Below, one piece after another: positions 36,343 through 48,003 of a stretch of 64,000 nt of DNA. Below the pieces are notes generated by a model that was not told the origin of the DNA, did not search any database, and saw nothing but the letters and a program-made list of their open reading frames with translations. The stretch's first letter is position 1; the number at the start of each line of letters is the position of its first letter. The stretch spans positions 1,364,001 through 1,428,000 of the forward strand of contig CM046872.1 in NCBI GenBank assembly GCA_025617745.1, written 5' to 3'. This stretch comes from Heliocidaris erythrogramma. Its lineage: Eukaryota > Echinodermata > Echinoidea > Camarodonta > Echinometridae. The translations under genes and the position numbers were made by a program.

Positions 36343-39300
36343 AATGAAAATGCTAACCGTATCATATCCCTTTGGAACTCCGACCCTAACAAATTCAAAC
36401 CGTGAAACCTGAAATTTTCCTTTTAGAATTTGACATATTTCTATTTCTTCATTTTCTCATTAAAGGTAACATACAGTTTTGTTAAGCCCGCAAAAATTTT
36501 CGTTGGATTTCTTAGATTTTTGTAGATAAATAGCAAGATACTAGCGATACTAAGATTTCACCTCCTAAAGTGGGATATTAAACAAATGAGAGGCAAAAAT
36601 AATTTAAATACCGGGCCAGGGATGTAACTCCCAACAGTGATAACGTACAGCCGTCGGTTTCTTACGGATATTTACACTAAAATTCACCAGAAATCAAGGA
36701 TGGAATACCAAATGATTTCGTGCAAACAGCTTTTGATACAAGGATAACAACGTGGGACTACATTCAAGACGTTTCTTTCCGATTTCCTTCTTGCTTCCAA
36801 AACTGTACATGGGCTTTAATGCGGAACTTATCAGCAAAAATGTAATATTATATTATTTTTATATCCCCAGCTTTCCAGCTCGATCTTTGATTTCCCATAT
36901 ATGTCGATATTCTTGACATAAATGGCTAGAAGCGACGTTTCATCCTTATATCAAGTTCCATGCGCTCTCCCCTCCGTGTATGTAATCCCTGCTTTAAAAT
37001 CCGATAAAACTGATCCTTCAACCCTTAATTCACATGTCGATTTTCTCGGTACCAGACCATCTTTTATTCAGATGTGATGTAATTACAACCCATGATGCGC
37101 GCGGACGGGCCTTTTTAGTCCCATATATTACTAATTCTGTTTGCATTCGTCCGCTAGGTTTATGTTAGATAACTTAAACCCCAGCATATTATGCGGATTA
37201 TCTCCTATATAAGGGAGGGGTAAGTCACGGTAGTAATGCATCTTTAAGCTACCTGAAAATAGCAAGATAGAAAGTTGAAAGCCAATCAGGGTTGGCTCAA
37301 CAGAATAACAGCTGGTTTTATATTCATTCATTGTGACTTGCAAGCACAGTGCAGTAATGGACACGAAAGACCTTTGAGTGCGGTCATATTAAATGTTAAT
37401 GTCTGACAATAGTTTATGTAAAGAATTCTTTTGAAATTTGTATGGTCAATTCTGTTCGTATATCATGCCGAAGACATCAAACGAACCATGCACAGCTACC
37501 TCTTGTCTTCTCTGATCATTACATCACTATTGCTATATACTGAATTCTAGAGCTTTCCCTTTTCCCCTGTACACGTGCATGCAAACGTGAATTTTAAATT
37601 TAGATTTTTACCTATTTAAAAATAGGTAATCAGGGGTGACATCTACATGGTGTACTCTTTTGCAGGGTTTAAACTGTTCTTCGACGTATAGAGGTATCAG
37701 GTGAGGAAATTGAGATAATAAGAGTGCACCGTTTTGTCATCGCTTCGTTTTGTTAAAGTTTTCCTCATCTAAACTACACCCAATCTCCCTCAAACCAAGG
37801 AGGTACTAGGCAAGCTTGCTCAAACACATTCTGGGCGAGTGGATACTGGATAGTTTCTGACATCGTTTAGATCAACAACAACTTCTTAGGCACATAACCC
37901 AGTTTCGTTTAGCAAGTACAAATTCAATTTAAAATACAGATAAATCGTTGAATCTATAAATGGCGTGGGCATAATTCGACTTGACCCTCTTTATATACCT
38001 CTAGTATCAGAGTATCGACTTATTTTTTAACGAAAAGGAAGCTGACAAATAATCTCATGATACATATAGGCGGAAACAACTCTCTTTTCGTCATCAATCG
38101 ATATTTACCAAGGACAATTTCTTTATCAAAACAAGGCTGGTCACAAATCCATGAAGAGTTATAAAAATTAAAAAGGCCTTCAATATGTAAAAGAATGGGA
38201 TTTCCTAAAAATAAGTGTATTTATTATAAGATCAGTCAAAACGGCAATGAGCCCTGCAGAACGCTTGTATACTTTAAATGTATTTGTATTTATTATTTAT
38301 AGTAGGTAATAGTATACTAAAATAGCGGTCACTACCCTTACATGTCGAGACATTATAATTTTCAGAGAATAGGTATATACATGTAGTTAAATCTTTGAAT
38401 AATTTCGCCTTTGAAGCCAAAATCTCGTCCTCGAATTGAAAATGTTTATGGTAAACAACTTTAAGTTTGCTCCAGATAATGTAACAATCATTTGTTTTGG
38501 GGTCATCATCCCTTAAATGTCAAAATGTCCTATATTACTGGCCTTATAGACACTGTACTTTTCAAGCAACTTGTTTATTTTTTGTTAAAAAAGCGACTCA
38601 CAACAGATATAAGATGCAACAACGATCATGGTACTCAGAAGATAATGCCACAAGCCCGTCCATTCCTAATTTACCATTTCATGCTGTATAGAAAAGGAAA
38701 CACATTATCCAATTTGATGGAATAAAAGCTTCAAACATCTGCAGCCAAAAGATAGGTAGGAATGACTTGACATTTTCAGAAAATGGATCCACATGTGCTT
38801 GCGAGAAATGTGGAGTCGAATGATAGGCTCTTGCAATTTGCAGCTGTCTTAATGCATTCGTATTCCCTGGAGAGGACACGGTAAAAGCTGGAACTTTATA
38901 TAGTTTCTTTTAAAGATATATATTTTGATGATTGATATAATGAACAGCAAAATCCATTGTGATGGGTCTTAAATGCGCTTTCATTCTAACGTGTATCATT
39001 TTATTGTAGAGTAACAAGTGATGCATAATTATTGGGGGGGGTGTGGTTATGGGCTTCTCATGCTTAAAAGCATATTAGCGTTGTTTTATTATAGATCCTT
39101 TCCCAGGAAAGACGAATCGAACGCTAGATGTGTTACGGCAATAAATTCTGTTTAAATAATGGTTCTCTAAATTTCAATTTTTAACTTTGTTAATACTGTA
39201 AAAGGGGAATTGAGTTATTTATTTCCGCAAGAAAGTTCCCTCAAGAAGACAAAAAATTATCCCCGCCTACGGAGAACAGTGCACTCAGCCGAGTGACTAA

Positions 39301-40799
39301 CTTCCATAAAACGACTGCTTTGGCAGACAGCCAACTTATAGACTGGGGCTATCATCACACTACAATGGCAAATGTGGGTTTGTGCTTCCGCTTGCTACCT
39401 GAAAATGGCGTAATTTCGTGACGCCACTCGTTGCTAATGAACTGTTTATAGAGACATTTCTAACCATGCAGTGAAACTATTAGAAAATGACGGATATAAA
39501 ACAAAATACACTACATTTATTTGAGACGCCAGTTACATCTCTGGGGTTTCGGTTCATGTACCGGTACTATTATTTATGTTACCATGATAATAATACCAGA
39601 TTATTTACCGATACTATTATAGAAATAATATAAAAAACAATAGTGCTATTACAGTCGCCACGACCCATGAAATGAACTCGTGTTTTTCAAGGCAGTGTAA
39701 TGGTATAGGCCTACTAGCTCCTTAACAAAGTAAGGGTCTAAATATATCATCTGTCATCCCATTTAGGTGCACATTATGAAGGGAAAAAATCAACGACCGT
39801 GGTTAAAATAATGTGTTTTTTGAAATCCTTAAAGTCTTTCCAAATACAAGTTTTAGGGAGACAGTCGGGCGAGCGATGACGCATTTCAAGCATCTGCCTT
39901 CCGCTATATAAACGCTTCCGAAAACAACATTATTTTGACTATTAATCAGTGAATGAGTATCCCATATTGATTTGCGGCTGCTTATAATTGGTGCAAGATC
40001 GATTCAACCTTGCATTTCAGCCAGGGCGCAGCTCCTAAAATGGTTTAGGCCTTCCCTTCTCTAAATGGCATACCACTTCATTTTGGTTCAACAGGTTATG
40101 TTGACTTGAAAATAGATGTGTTTATGAATGTGAAGCTAAAAGATAAATTGTCCAAAAAAGTCAAGGGAGGACATTCACTGAAAAATTGTTCTTTTGACAA
40201 TTTTTCTTCAGGAGGAGAAATACTTTCCGCACTCTTAACTTCTGATATGATAAAAAAAAAAAACATTTTGTTTGTTTGTGTATAGGGGAAGGTAGTTCGG
40301 AACGGGTGAGTCTCCAAGTACGAGGTTTATTTCGTGTTTGTTTGTTTATTTGCTTGACTGTTTGGTTTATAATTAAATTTCACTCAATATCTTGAAACTT
40401 TCATGTGATTGCATTAATGAAGAACTGGATAGTGATGTATTCAATAACAGGCAGATGACATAGGTCTCTTTATAGGTTTGATGGAATCCTAACACCTAAA
40501 GTTATGCGAAATCTTTTCTAATTTCTTTATTATTTGGAATGCCAAAGACAGTGAAACGAAAGGACAAATCAAAGTCTGCAGAATTGAATTTTCTCAGCTG
40601 TCACGCTGCATAACAAAGTTGTCCTTCAAATCGGCAGCTGGAATATATATCCCCTTTCCTATTCTTCAGAGGAAGATTAGGCGAATTTGATGTTGAGCCA
40701 TCAGTCATGACGACTTGTGCATTTCCAATATCTGAAAGGTGATATAATGGATGATCCTTCACAACGCTAGTGATAAATGCACGTTATTTCTTCCCCGGC
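36343..40799. other. Intergenic, no gene seen
   Basis: Mostly unique AT-rich sequence. Small palindrome ACCTATTTAAAAATAGGT at about 37609-37626. A 19-bp block at about 37793-37811 (AACCAAGGAGGTACTAGGC) recurs in reverse at about 47557-47575. No supported coding region. Confidence 0.4.

Positions 40800-40854
<55 letters not shown>
40800..40854. repeat. Compound (CT)n(TA)n microsatellite
   Basis: A clean TC repeat followed without interruption by a TA repeat. The overlapping open frames here are artefacts. Confidence 0.95.
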
Positions 40855-40855
<1 letters not shown>

Positions 40856-41704
40856 TTCTTTGGTTCTCTATATCTCTCTTACTTTCTTTTACTTGCTGTC
40901 ACCAACCCTCTCCCTTTTTTCTATTTTTATTATGTTACTCTTCATCACGTTTTCTCCTCTCTCACTCGCTAACTCCCATCCGATAAAAGGATAGATTTAG
41001 ATACAGAGACTGTTGCGTGTATTTCCCTCTCTATTTCCCTCGTTTATCCTTTCCGTATCCGCTTTTCAAAATTATTTTACAGAATCCTTCCAGAAAGCAA
41101 ATTCTCCATATAACCCCCTACGCCCTCCCTTAATTCCCCTCTCCCCTATAATTACGTCGACTCCACTGCACGCACACCAGATACTTGTTCTCAGAAGAAT
41201 AATTATCTCCGCGTTTTGTAGGTTACAATCTCCTCGCTGATCACCCAACGGCAGCAAAATGGAATACAGAGAAACGACTCCACATGCTTCATGTCAATAC
41301 ATCTAAACCACATAACACATGTACCCAATAACCTGATATTCCCGACGTGCTTGCTCTATTTTGCTGTTTAATCCATCATCAAAAAATTGGAGACCATTCG
41401 ATGAAGCTTACCTGTATACCAACAGGCAAATTACCACTACTATCATTCATGAGCTAAAGACATCTCTGCTTCGGATATAAAAATTAATTTCAATATGGTA
41501 TTATACACGCCTTGTTATTCTCCCCTCAGAGCTCCAAATTTTAAAAACAGAGTTTCAAGGAAAGGCAAAATTTTGAAATATACAGTATATTTTATAAACA
41601 AGGAGGAATTGTGTGGTGAAACGATGATTCAAATCAATTCAAATTCAAGAAGAAACAATGTATGACAGCGCTCTAGGTAGCGTATTGTAGAATGCAGTGT
41701 CTAT
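40855..41704. other. Intergenic, no gene seen
   Basis: Pyrimidine-biased to about 41160, then AT-rich. Nothing recognised. Confidence 0.35.
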
Positions 41705-42085
41705 AGAGCATTTTTTAAAGAAAGGGTTAAGTTCTGGTAAAGTGAAAACTAATTTGTGAATCTTTTAATTCATTTTATGTCAGTTAAAAGAATATCATAG
41801 AAGAAATGTCCTCTGAAAACGGATTGCTCTGTAACTACCTTCATATTCCAAATAGCACGAGAAACAGCTAGAATGTTTGGACCAAATCTTCTGCTTGTGT
41901 GTAGTCCCATGTACACATTGGGTTAATTTCTTATCCCTTTCATGATTCCCAAACCCCACAGTGTACACAAAAAACTACACAAAGTCCTTTGTACTACCTA
42001 ATCAATATTTTCAATTAGCTTCTACAGAGTTTTTTTTTCAAACTGTAATCGCAAAATTAGAAATCGACTTTATCTTTAAATGAAA
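41705..42085. repeat. Dispersed repeat, copy 2
   Basis: Diverged copy of 15385-15795 in the same orientation, with the same order of conserved blocks. It ends just before the C/CT tandem array. Confidence 0.75.
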
Positions 42086-42128
42086 ATTTCGACCTTTCTA
42101 CCACCCCTCAGCATTTCCCCTTTGAATG

Positions 42129-42200
42129 TGTTTACATCTACATTAGATCGTGAGAACATGTCAATTAGACTTCTCCGCCTGTCACGAGGATTTACCCCCC

Positions 42201-42243
<43 letters not shown>

Positions 42244-42756
42244 ACCGTCTTTCTTTATGCTCACCTCTCTTGTATATATTTCATTTTTTCTTCTCACCCT
42301 CTCCTTTTCTCTCTCCCGTTCTCTCTCTCTCTCTCTCTCATTCTATAACTTTAATGTGAGGACATTTCAATTCGACTTCTCCACGTGCCATGATGATTTA
42401 TCCCCCTGCCTCTCTCTCTCTCTCTCTCTTTGCTCTCTGTCTCTCTCTCACCCTCTTTCTCTCTTATCCCTTCTTTTCTAATATATGTTTTTTTTTCTCT
42501 CTCTCTCATTATATCGCGTTAATGTGATTACATCTCCTTTAGATGATGAGGACATTTCAATTCGAATTCTCCACGTGTCACGAGGACTCCCCCCCCCCCC
42601 CCTTCTCTCTCTGTCTCTCCCTAAATAATATGTTTATCTCTCCCTCTCTCTCTCTCCGTCATTTTATATATTAATGCGTTTACATCTCCTTTAGATCGTG
42701 AAGGCATTTCAATACGACTTCTCCAAGTGTCACGAGGACTCTCCCCCCCCCCCCTC

Positions 42757-42799
<43 letters not shown>

Positions 42800-42800
42800 G
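42129..42800. repeat. Four-unit tandem array, each with a C run and CT run
   Basis: Units start near 42129, 42342, 42518 and 42673. Each contains a core of type ATTTCAATTCGACTTCTCCA.GTGTCACGAGGA, then a C-rich stretch (C17 in unit 1, only CCCCC in unit 2, over 10 in units 3 and 4), then (CT)n. Units 3 and 4 also share TTTACATCTCCTTTAGAT. Open frames here are compositional. Confidence 0.9.
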
Positions 42801-43210
42801 GACAGCGGCGGCGCTAGAGATGTGTGGGCGGTGTCAAACCCCCACTAAAAATTACTGTCGGTAAATGCGCCACATCTGTCAGCAAAAGAAAATGAGGGGG
42901 AAAGGGAGAGAGACGAGGAATAGGTGAAAAGACAAAGGATAAGAAAAAAAGGGGGAAATGAAATGAAAAAGGAAAGAAAGATAAGAACATTCGGGCTAAA
43001 GGCGTCCCCCTTCGGCAATGGGCTACAGTCCAGCGTTTTCTATCTTTTCTCCACTTTCTTTCTCTTTCTCTCTTTATCTCTATCTCTAATACACCGTCTC
43101 TCACTCTAATTTACCATCACTCCCTGCCTCTGTTTTTCTCTCTCCCGCTTCTATTCCCTTGTCCCCCTACTCTCTCTTTCTCTTTTTTTCTCTCTCACTC
43201 TTATCCCTGA
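42801..43210. repeat. Purine-rich block followed by pyrimidine-rich block
   Basis: A GA-rich stretch at about 42888-42990 lies between two CT-rich blocks (upstream to 42800, downstream 43040-43200). This creates potential purine/pyrimidine inverted pairing. No gene. Confidence 0.7.
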
Positions 43211-44577
43211 TTATATCTTCTTTTATCCTTTCAATCTTTATTCCAACCCTCGGGCTGTATATCTCTTTCGGAGAACCTTTGACAATCGCTTGTGATGTAT
43301 AACAAACAGCATACGCAAAGGCAGTTCTGGGTGTGAAAAGATAATAACTGATTAAAATCACATTTCCAGTGTCCAATGAGACTTGCCAAATGTCGCATAC
43401 TGCTACGTGTTAGATGAACGCGTCGAAAATGTCATTGTAATCTCCAATCTTATCAATTCCGCCTGTCTAAAAGGTTATGTCAACCATTCGTTAGTATCAC
43501 CATACAATCTACATATAATTCCATATAGACCGAATACAGTTAAAGCAGGATTGAAGAAACATGAACCATTTATTGATAGTAATAATGATTTTAATCTAAA
43601 TAATAAAAATATTGTTTTAAATACATAATAAAAGCGATGTTCGTTGCCTTCTTGGTCTATCATTTTTGTACTATGCAAAACATACAGGTGGCTGTATTAT
43701 GATCAAAACAAAATTTGTGTCATCAAAAGGTACGCCTTTTCTCCGCCATTTGTCATAGGATTCATCATTACTGAAGGTGATCCATCTAGCACTCACGGCT
43801 TCACCATTTTCAAGCGCTCTTCAAGTACAACAAGATGTTTGCGTATCTACGCATGTGCTTGGTGGCGTGGATACGCAAACATTATATATGCCACTGTACT
43901 GATGAGTGGCTTACATGTAGATAAGTAAACATATTCTGCGCCACTGCTGAGTGGCAGAGATACGCAAACATTTTTTTATATGCCACTGCTAAGCGGGGTT
44001 TTCCCTAAAGGAACTTGAATTCTATGAAGTGTTTAGCATGTTATCGAAGTACCTGCCTCGGAATATTGATTTTAAAAATAATGAACCAAATCATGGGTAA
44101 TTAGTAATAGACTCACATCAAACTCGAGCCTCTTGTCCAAAGAACGACGAGAGGGCACTCATTCACTCACTTACGTGGTCAGCAAGCGTGGCGTTAACGC
44201 TTCACGTCACGTGACAGTTTGCAGAGAAGAATGGATGCTTCAAGTTGATTTGAAAATGAGGCCTTTGTAAATTGCTGCTGTTAACGACATTTAAGATACA
44301 TGATTGAATAGCCGGACACCTGAAGGGGCATAGTAATCAATGGTAATCATTTCACTAAAACTAGTAAAGGCCTAGCAAATATTTTTTTTCCTAACATTTC
44401 TCTTGCATCTTCAGATATTCCGACCAAGTAGTTTCTAGCAAAAAGAAGCAGAAGCTTGTTTTCTTGCTAGCAGTCGGTTCCCAGACTACCGATACCTTAC
44501 ATTCCTATTCAAATTTGAATCAGCATAAAAAGAAAAGGTTTTGTTCTTGTACACAAAAGCTTGCCCGATCAGTAAAT
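43211..44577. other. Intergenic; small tandem GATACGCAAAC repeats
   Basis: At about 43835-43995 there are three imperfect units of type GATACGCAAACATT..TATATGCCACTG..GAGTGGC, preceded by the inverted GTTTGCGTATC. No coding region recognised. Confidence 0.5.
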
Positions 44578-44765
44578 AACACAATAAAAACTACTTTCGA
44601 AAAATAAACTCAAGAACAATTTCAAAGGCCTATTGTAGTGCCCATAGAAATCAGGTTCGGATTATGTAATACGCGATTGTAATGTTCGCACATTTCTAAA
44701 GGTGACAGACAGGGCTATTGAAATTGTCTTGAGTTAATTTTCTAAAGTAGTTTTTATCGTGTTAA
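44578..44765. mobile_element. MITE with TTAACACRATAAAAACTACT ends
   Basis: Left arm at about 44578-44626 and right arm at about 44715-44765 are reverse complements over about 45 bp (AACACAATAAAAACTACTTT and, reversed, AACACGATAAAAACTACTTT, continuing through ACTCAAGA.CAATTTCAA). About 190 bp, non-coding. Confidence 0.8.
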
Positions 44766-45008
44766 ATGCACATTTCAAAAGGAGGAATTTCTTTCATTAT
44801 CAAGCTTTTACTTGGTATTTTGCAAGCTCCTTTCCGACTAGCTCACATATTTACTTACATGGACATGATATATAGCTGATATTTCTCATTATTTAGAGAA
44901 ATTATAAAGAAATAATAATTTAATCAGACATAAAGCTAATGTGCCAGATTTCACAGCAGTATTAAAGTCAAATTGCTCTCTGCCGCCACTTTGGAAAGTG
45001 ACCAGGGG

Positions 45009-45011
<3 letters not shown>

Positions 45012-45037
<26 letters not shown>
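45012..45037. repeat. Poly(G) run, about 26 bases
   Basis: The longest homopolymer in the window and the only long G run on the plus strand. It is flanked by further G-rich sequence. Confidence 0.9.
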
Positions 45038-45039
<2 letters not shown>

Positions 45040-45431
45040 GGGTTGTGGCATTTTTGTTTTTATTGAAACTATAGATAACATAAATGTACTAAAAATAAAT
45101 ATGAGCATAATAATAGGGGGAAAAAAGAACCACAAAAAAAAAGGTAAAGTCACTGAAACAAAGTTCATGTAGGTCCTATATCACAGAACTATATCCTGAC
45201 CCGCGGGAATCACCCGCAGGCCAGATTGCAAGAGTTTATGTTAAGTGCATGTAGCATGAAAATGCTTTTGTTGTATACTTGGTATACAGATTATAAAATG
45301 ATTGATCAGGTCATGGCTTACAGGAAAAATACAGATTCTAGCCTCACATATCAAATACAAACTTTTGAAAATGTTGTCTCATCTTATTATTCTTGGGAGC
45401 TATCAGGTATTCTGATTTATATTTAATCTTA

Positions 45432-45793
45432 AAATAATAATAATAATAATAATAGCTGTTTCTTTTATAGCGCCTTACCCGTTACAATGTAACCGACCAA
45501 AGCGCTTACAGCATTATTACCCTGGTCACTGGATCCAGGTGCTATTCTGCACATTACAGTGCACATTCTCCACTCCTCTGGGGAGCATTCCAGCCAGTCG
45601 CCTGTTTCCAAGCGCGCACATGCTAATCCAACCACAATGACGTTCGAATCCTCCCGGGTACCCATTTAACACCTGGGTGGAGAGGAGCAATGTAGATAAA
45701 ATGCCTTGCTCAAGGGCATAAGTGCCGTGCCGGGGTTCGAACCCACGACCTTTGTATTCCCAGTCAAGTGATTGAACCACTCGACTACGACAC
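45432..45793 (-). mobile_element. tRNA-derived SINE with (ATT)n tail
   Basis: The head on the minus strand (45793-45722) is a tRNA-like segment starting GTGTCGTAGTCGAGTGGTT and ending GGGTTCGAACCCCGGCACGG, with recognisable box A and box B. The body contains CCTTGAGCAAGGCA and CACCCAGGTGTTAAATGGGT, wording I associate with tRNA-headed SINEs of marine invertebrates. The 3' end has GCGCTATAAAAGAAACAGC and then (TTA)n. About 360 bp and apparently full length. It lies just downstream of the LINE fragment on the same strand. Confidence 0.9.
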
Positions 45794-46000
45794 TAAGACA
45801 AAGCAGATTGAAAGTTAGGTTTTTCCTTTCTAAATTTATAGCGATAAATATAAAAACGTGTGCACAAAGGAAAGAAGTTTATACATAAATAATTTTTATT
45901 GGTCTTTGTTACACCCGAAATGTCTTTGAAAGGACTGGAGTTGTACCCGTTTCCCTAATTTTGAATCTCAAAAATTTTTCGAAACATTTCCAAAGATGAT
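45794..46000. other. Spacer between SINE and LINE fragment
   Basis: AT-rich. It may include the LINE 3' untranslated end, which cannot be delimited. Confidence 0.3.
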
Positions 46001-47439
46001 TTACGTCTGCACATTCAACCATAAATGCTGAATAGAGTCATCTAATTGATTACAAAGACTGTATAATTTAGTGTCAGATCTCTTAATTTCATGCAAAAAA
46101 TCATTAGTGGCTATAGCCTTATAGAAAGTTTTAATATAAAAAGTTCTTAATTGGGTTACAATTGTGCACTTAGGATTATTCCTGTGGATCAACGTCCATT
46201 CTTCATCATTTGAATCTATACCAAAACTGTCATTCCACTTTCTGCTTCTTATCATTGGGTAATAGTTGGTCCTTAAAAATTGAATAAGAAAATTTAGAGA
46301 GACTATTACAAGTGAATAACTTACTAACCACTAAATCATTCGGGTCCCTTGAGTGACTGGACCATGTTCCAAATGAAGGAATAGCCTTAATGAGGAAAGA
46401 ATAGGCTACTTCCTTCTATCACGAATTGAAATATTAAATTCCAATTCCAATTCAAAAAACTCCTTAAAGCGATTACCCTCAAACATCAAATCCTTTACTG
46501 TTTTAATACCTTTGTCGTACCACTCCAATAGTAAATATATTTCTTTGTTTTCAAACAAATATTCTTATTAAACCACAACACGTCCATTTTGTGCATCTCT
46601 CTTTAATTTCATGTCGGCCAACAATCTACTTATAAGCACATACCAGACCTTAATGGTTTCACCATGTTGGAAATTTACATTCTTTAAAAGATTATCAGAA
46701 GCACTTGCTCTAAATAAAATGAAAGGGTCTGTATGGAAATCAGTGAGACTTTTCATCTCAATTTGTTTCCGATCATTTTAAAATCTTCATTCACCATGTG
46801 TCTTGACCAAACAAAATTTTGAGCCAAGGCAAATGATCTGATATCTACCATTTTCAAGCCACTTTGATCATATTCATTGTACAACAATTTTTGTTTTATC
46901 CTATCATTGCCGCCAGACCAAATGAATTTCAAAAAAGAATACTCAAGCTCTTTAAAAAGAACTTGTCAGGAATATGAATACACAGAGTAGTAAATAAGAA
47001 GAACAGTTTGGGCAATACAAGAGTTTTCACAATAGTTATCTTCCCTATAAGGGATAATGATCTTGAATGCCAGCAGTTCAAGGTCTGTTCGATATTTCCC
47101 AATCTCTGATTATAATTCAGTTCAAAAGGCAAATTTAAGTCCAAAGAAAATTTTATCCCCAAACAAGAAAAAAAGTTGGATCGTTCCAAACCAGTCACTA
47201 AAGGGTTTTTCTCGGGATTTTTTTTAGAGATCCCAACCAAATCCCTTCACTTTTCAATATATTAACCTTACAGCCAGAGAAGGCCCCAACTTTCTCCAAA
47301 GTATCAAATGAATTATTAATAGACTCCACATCTCTATTTAAAAAACAAGTTGTATCACCAGCATACATACTAACTTTATGTTCAACTTCCCCAATTTGAA
47401 CACCGTTTATAAATGGATTGCTTCTTATTAAAATACCCA

Positions 47440-47440
<1 letters not shown>
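46001..47440 (-). pseudogene. 5'-truncated LINE fragment with reverse transcriptase C-terminal part
   Basis: Three minus-strand frames in order resemble the end of a LINE reverse transcriptase and its downstream region. At 47440-47198 are FINGVQIGEVEHKVSMY and AGD where the catalytic motif is normally YADD, then a SGCKVN..KSEGIWLGS block. At 47240-46929 is the LGIKFS..W.SRSLSLIGKI..KTLVLPK thumb-like block. Around 46945-46770 the reading continues with FLKFIWSGG and GLKMVDIRSFALAQ. Fragments at 46756 and 46255 continue the C-terminal region. The pattern is closest to L1/Tx1-type LINEs of invertebrates. The endonuclease and most of the RT are missing: the 5' end stops at a (TA)n tract at 47441. 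Frames change several times and the lost catalytic Asp confirms it is dead. Confidence 0.85.
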
Positions 47441-47474
<34 letters not shown>

Positions 47475-47490
47475 TATATATATATATAAT
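47441..47490. repeat. (TA)n microsatellite at the LINE truncation point
   Basis: An interrupted TA repeat starting right at the 5' edge of the LINE homology. Confidence 0.9.
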
Positions 47491-47760
47491 ATATATTTTA
47501 CTTACAGTTTACTAGGCCTTTACTAGTTTAGTCAAGGAGGCTCTAAAAAGTATGCCTAGTACCTCCTTGGTTTTATAGATATGAGGAGTTTTAATCCAAT
47601 TTTGCCTTTTTCGAATCATTTTTGTTTTTATTTTCCACTTTTCCTTATTCACTAGTACTACATTTGGGTATATGTATTAAGAGTATTGCCTTAGACCATT
47701 TTGATAATGAAAAAAAATTATATTTATTTATCTATATATATTTCCATTTGTTAGTAATAT
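47491..47760. other. Intergenic, shared short blocks
   Basis: Contains ACTAGGCCTTTACTAGTTTAG (reverse of a block near 44354-44380) and GCCTAGTACCTCCTTGG (reverse of 37795-37811). No gene. Confidence 0.4.
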
Positions 47761-48003
47761 TTATCATTTCAATTTTGGTGCGTTTAGTTGAAACTGTAGT
47801 CAATCGTCTTTTGGGATGTCTTTTCTCTCTGTTGGCAATATTAATGTGTTTCGTAGTGAATTTAACATGATAAAGTTGTTTAAGACACCACAAAAGACGA
47901 TTGACTACAGTTTCAACTAAACGCACCAAAATTGAAATGATAAATAATTTTATCATGTTAAATTCACTACACACACACATTAATATTGCCAAAAGAGAGA
48001 AAA
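47761..48003. repeat. Interlocked inverted duplication A-B-A'-B'
   Basis: A (about 47761-47822) is the reverse complement of A' (about 47881-47943), and B (about 47823-47880) is the reverse complement of B' (about 47944-48003). Both pairs are nearly identical. The order A-B-A'-B' differs from a simple hairpin, which would be A-B-B'-A'. Confidence 0.92.
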
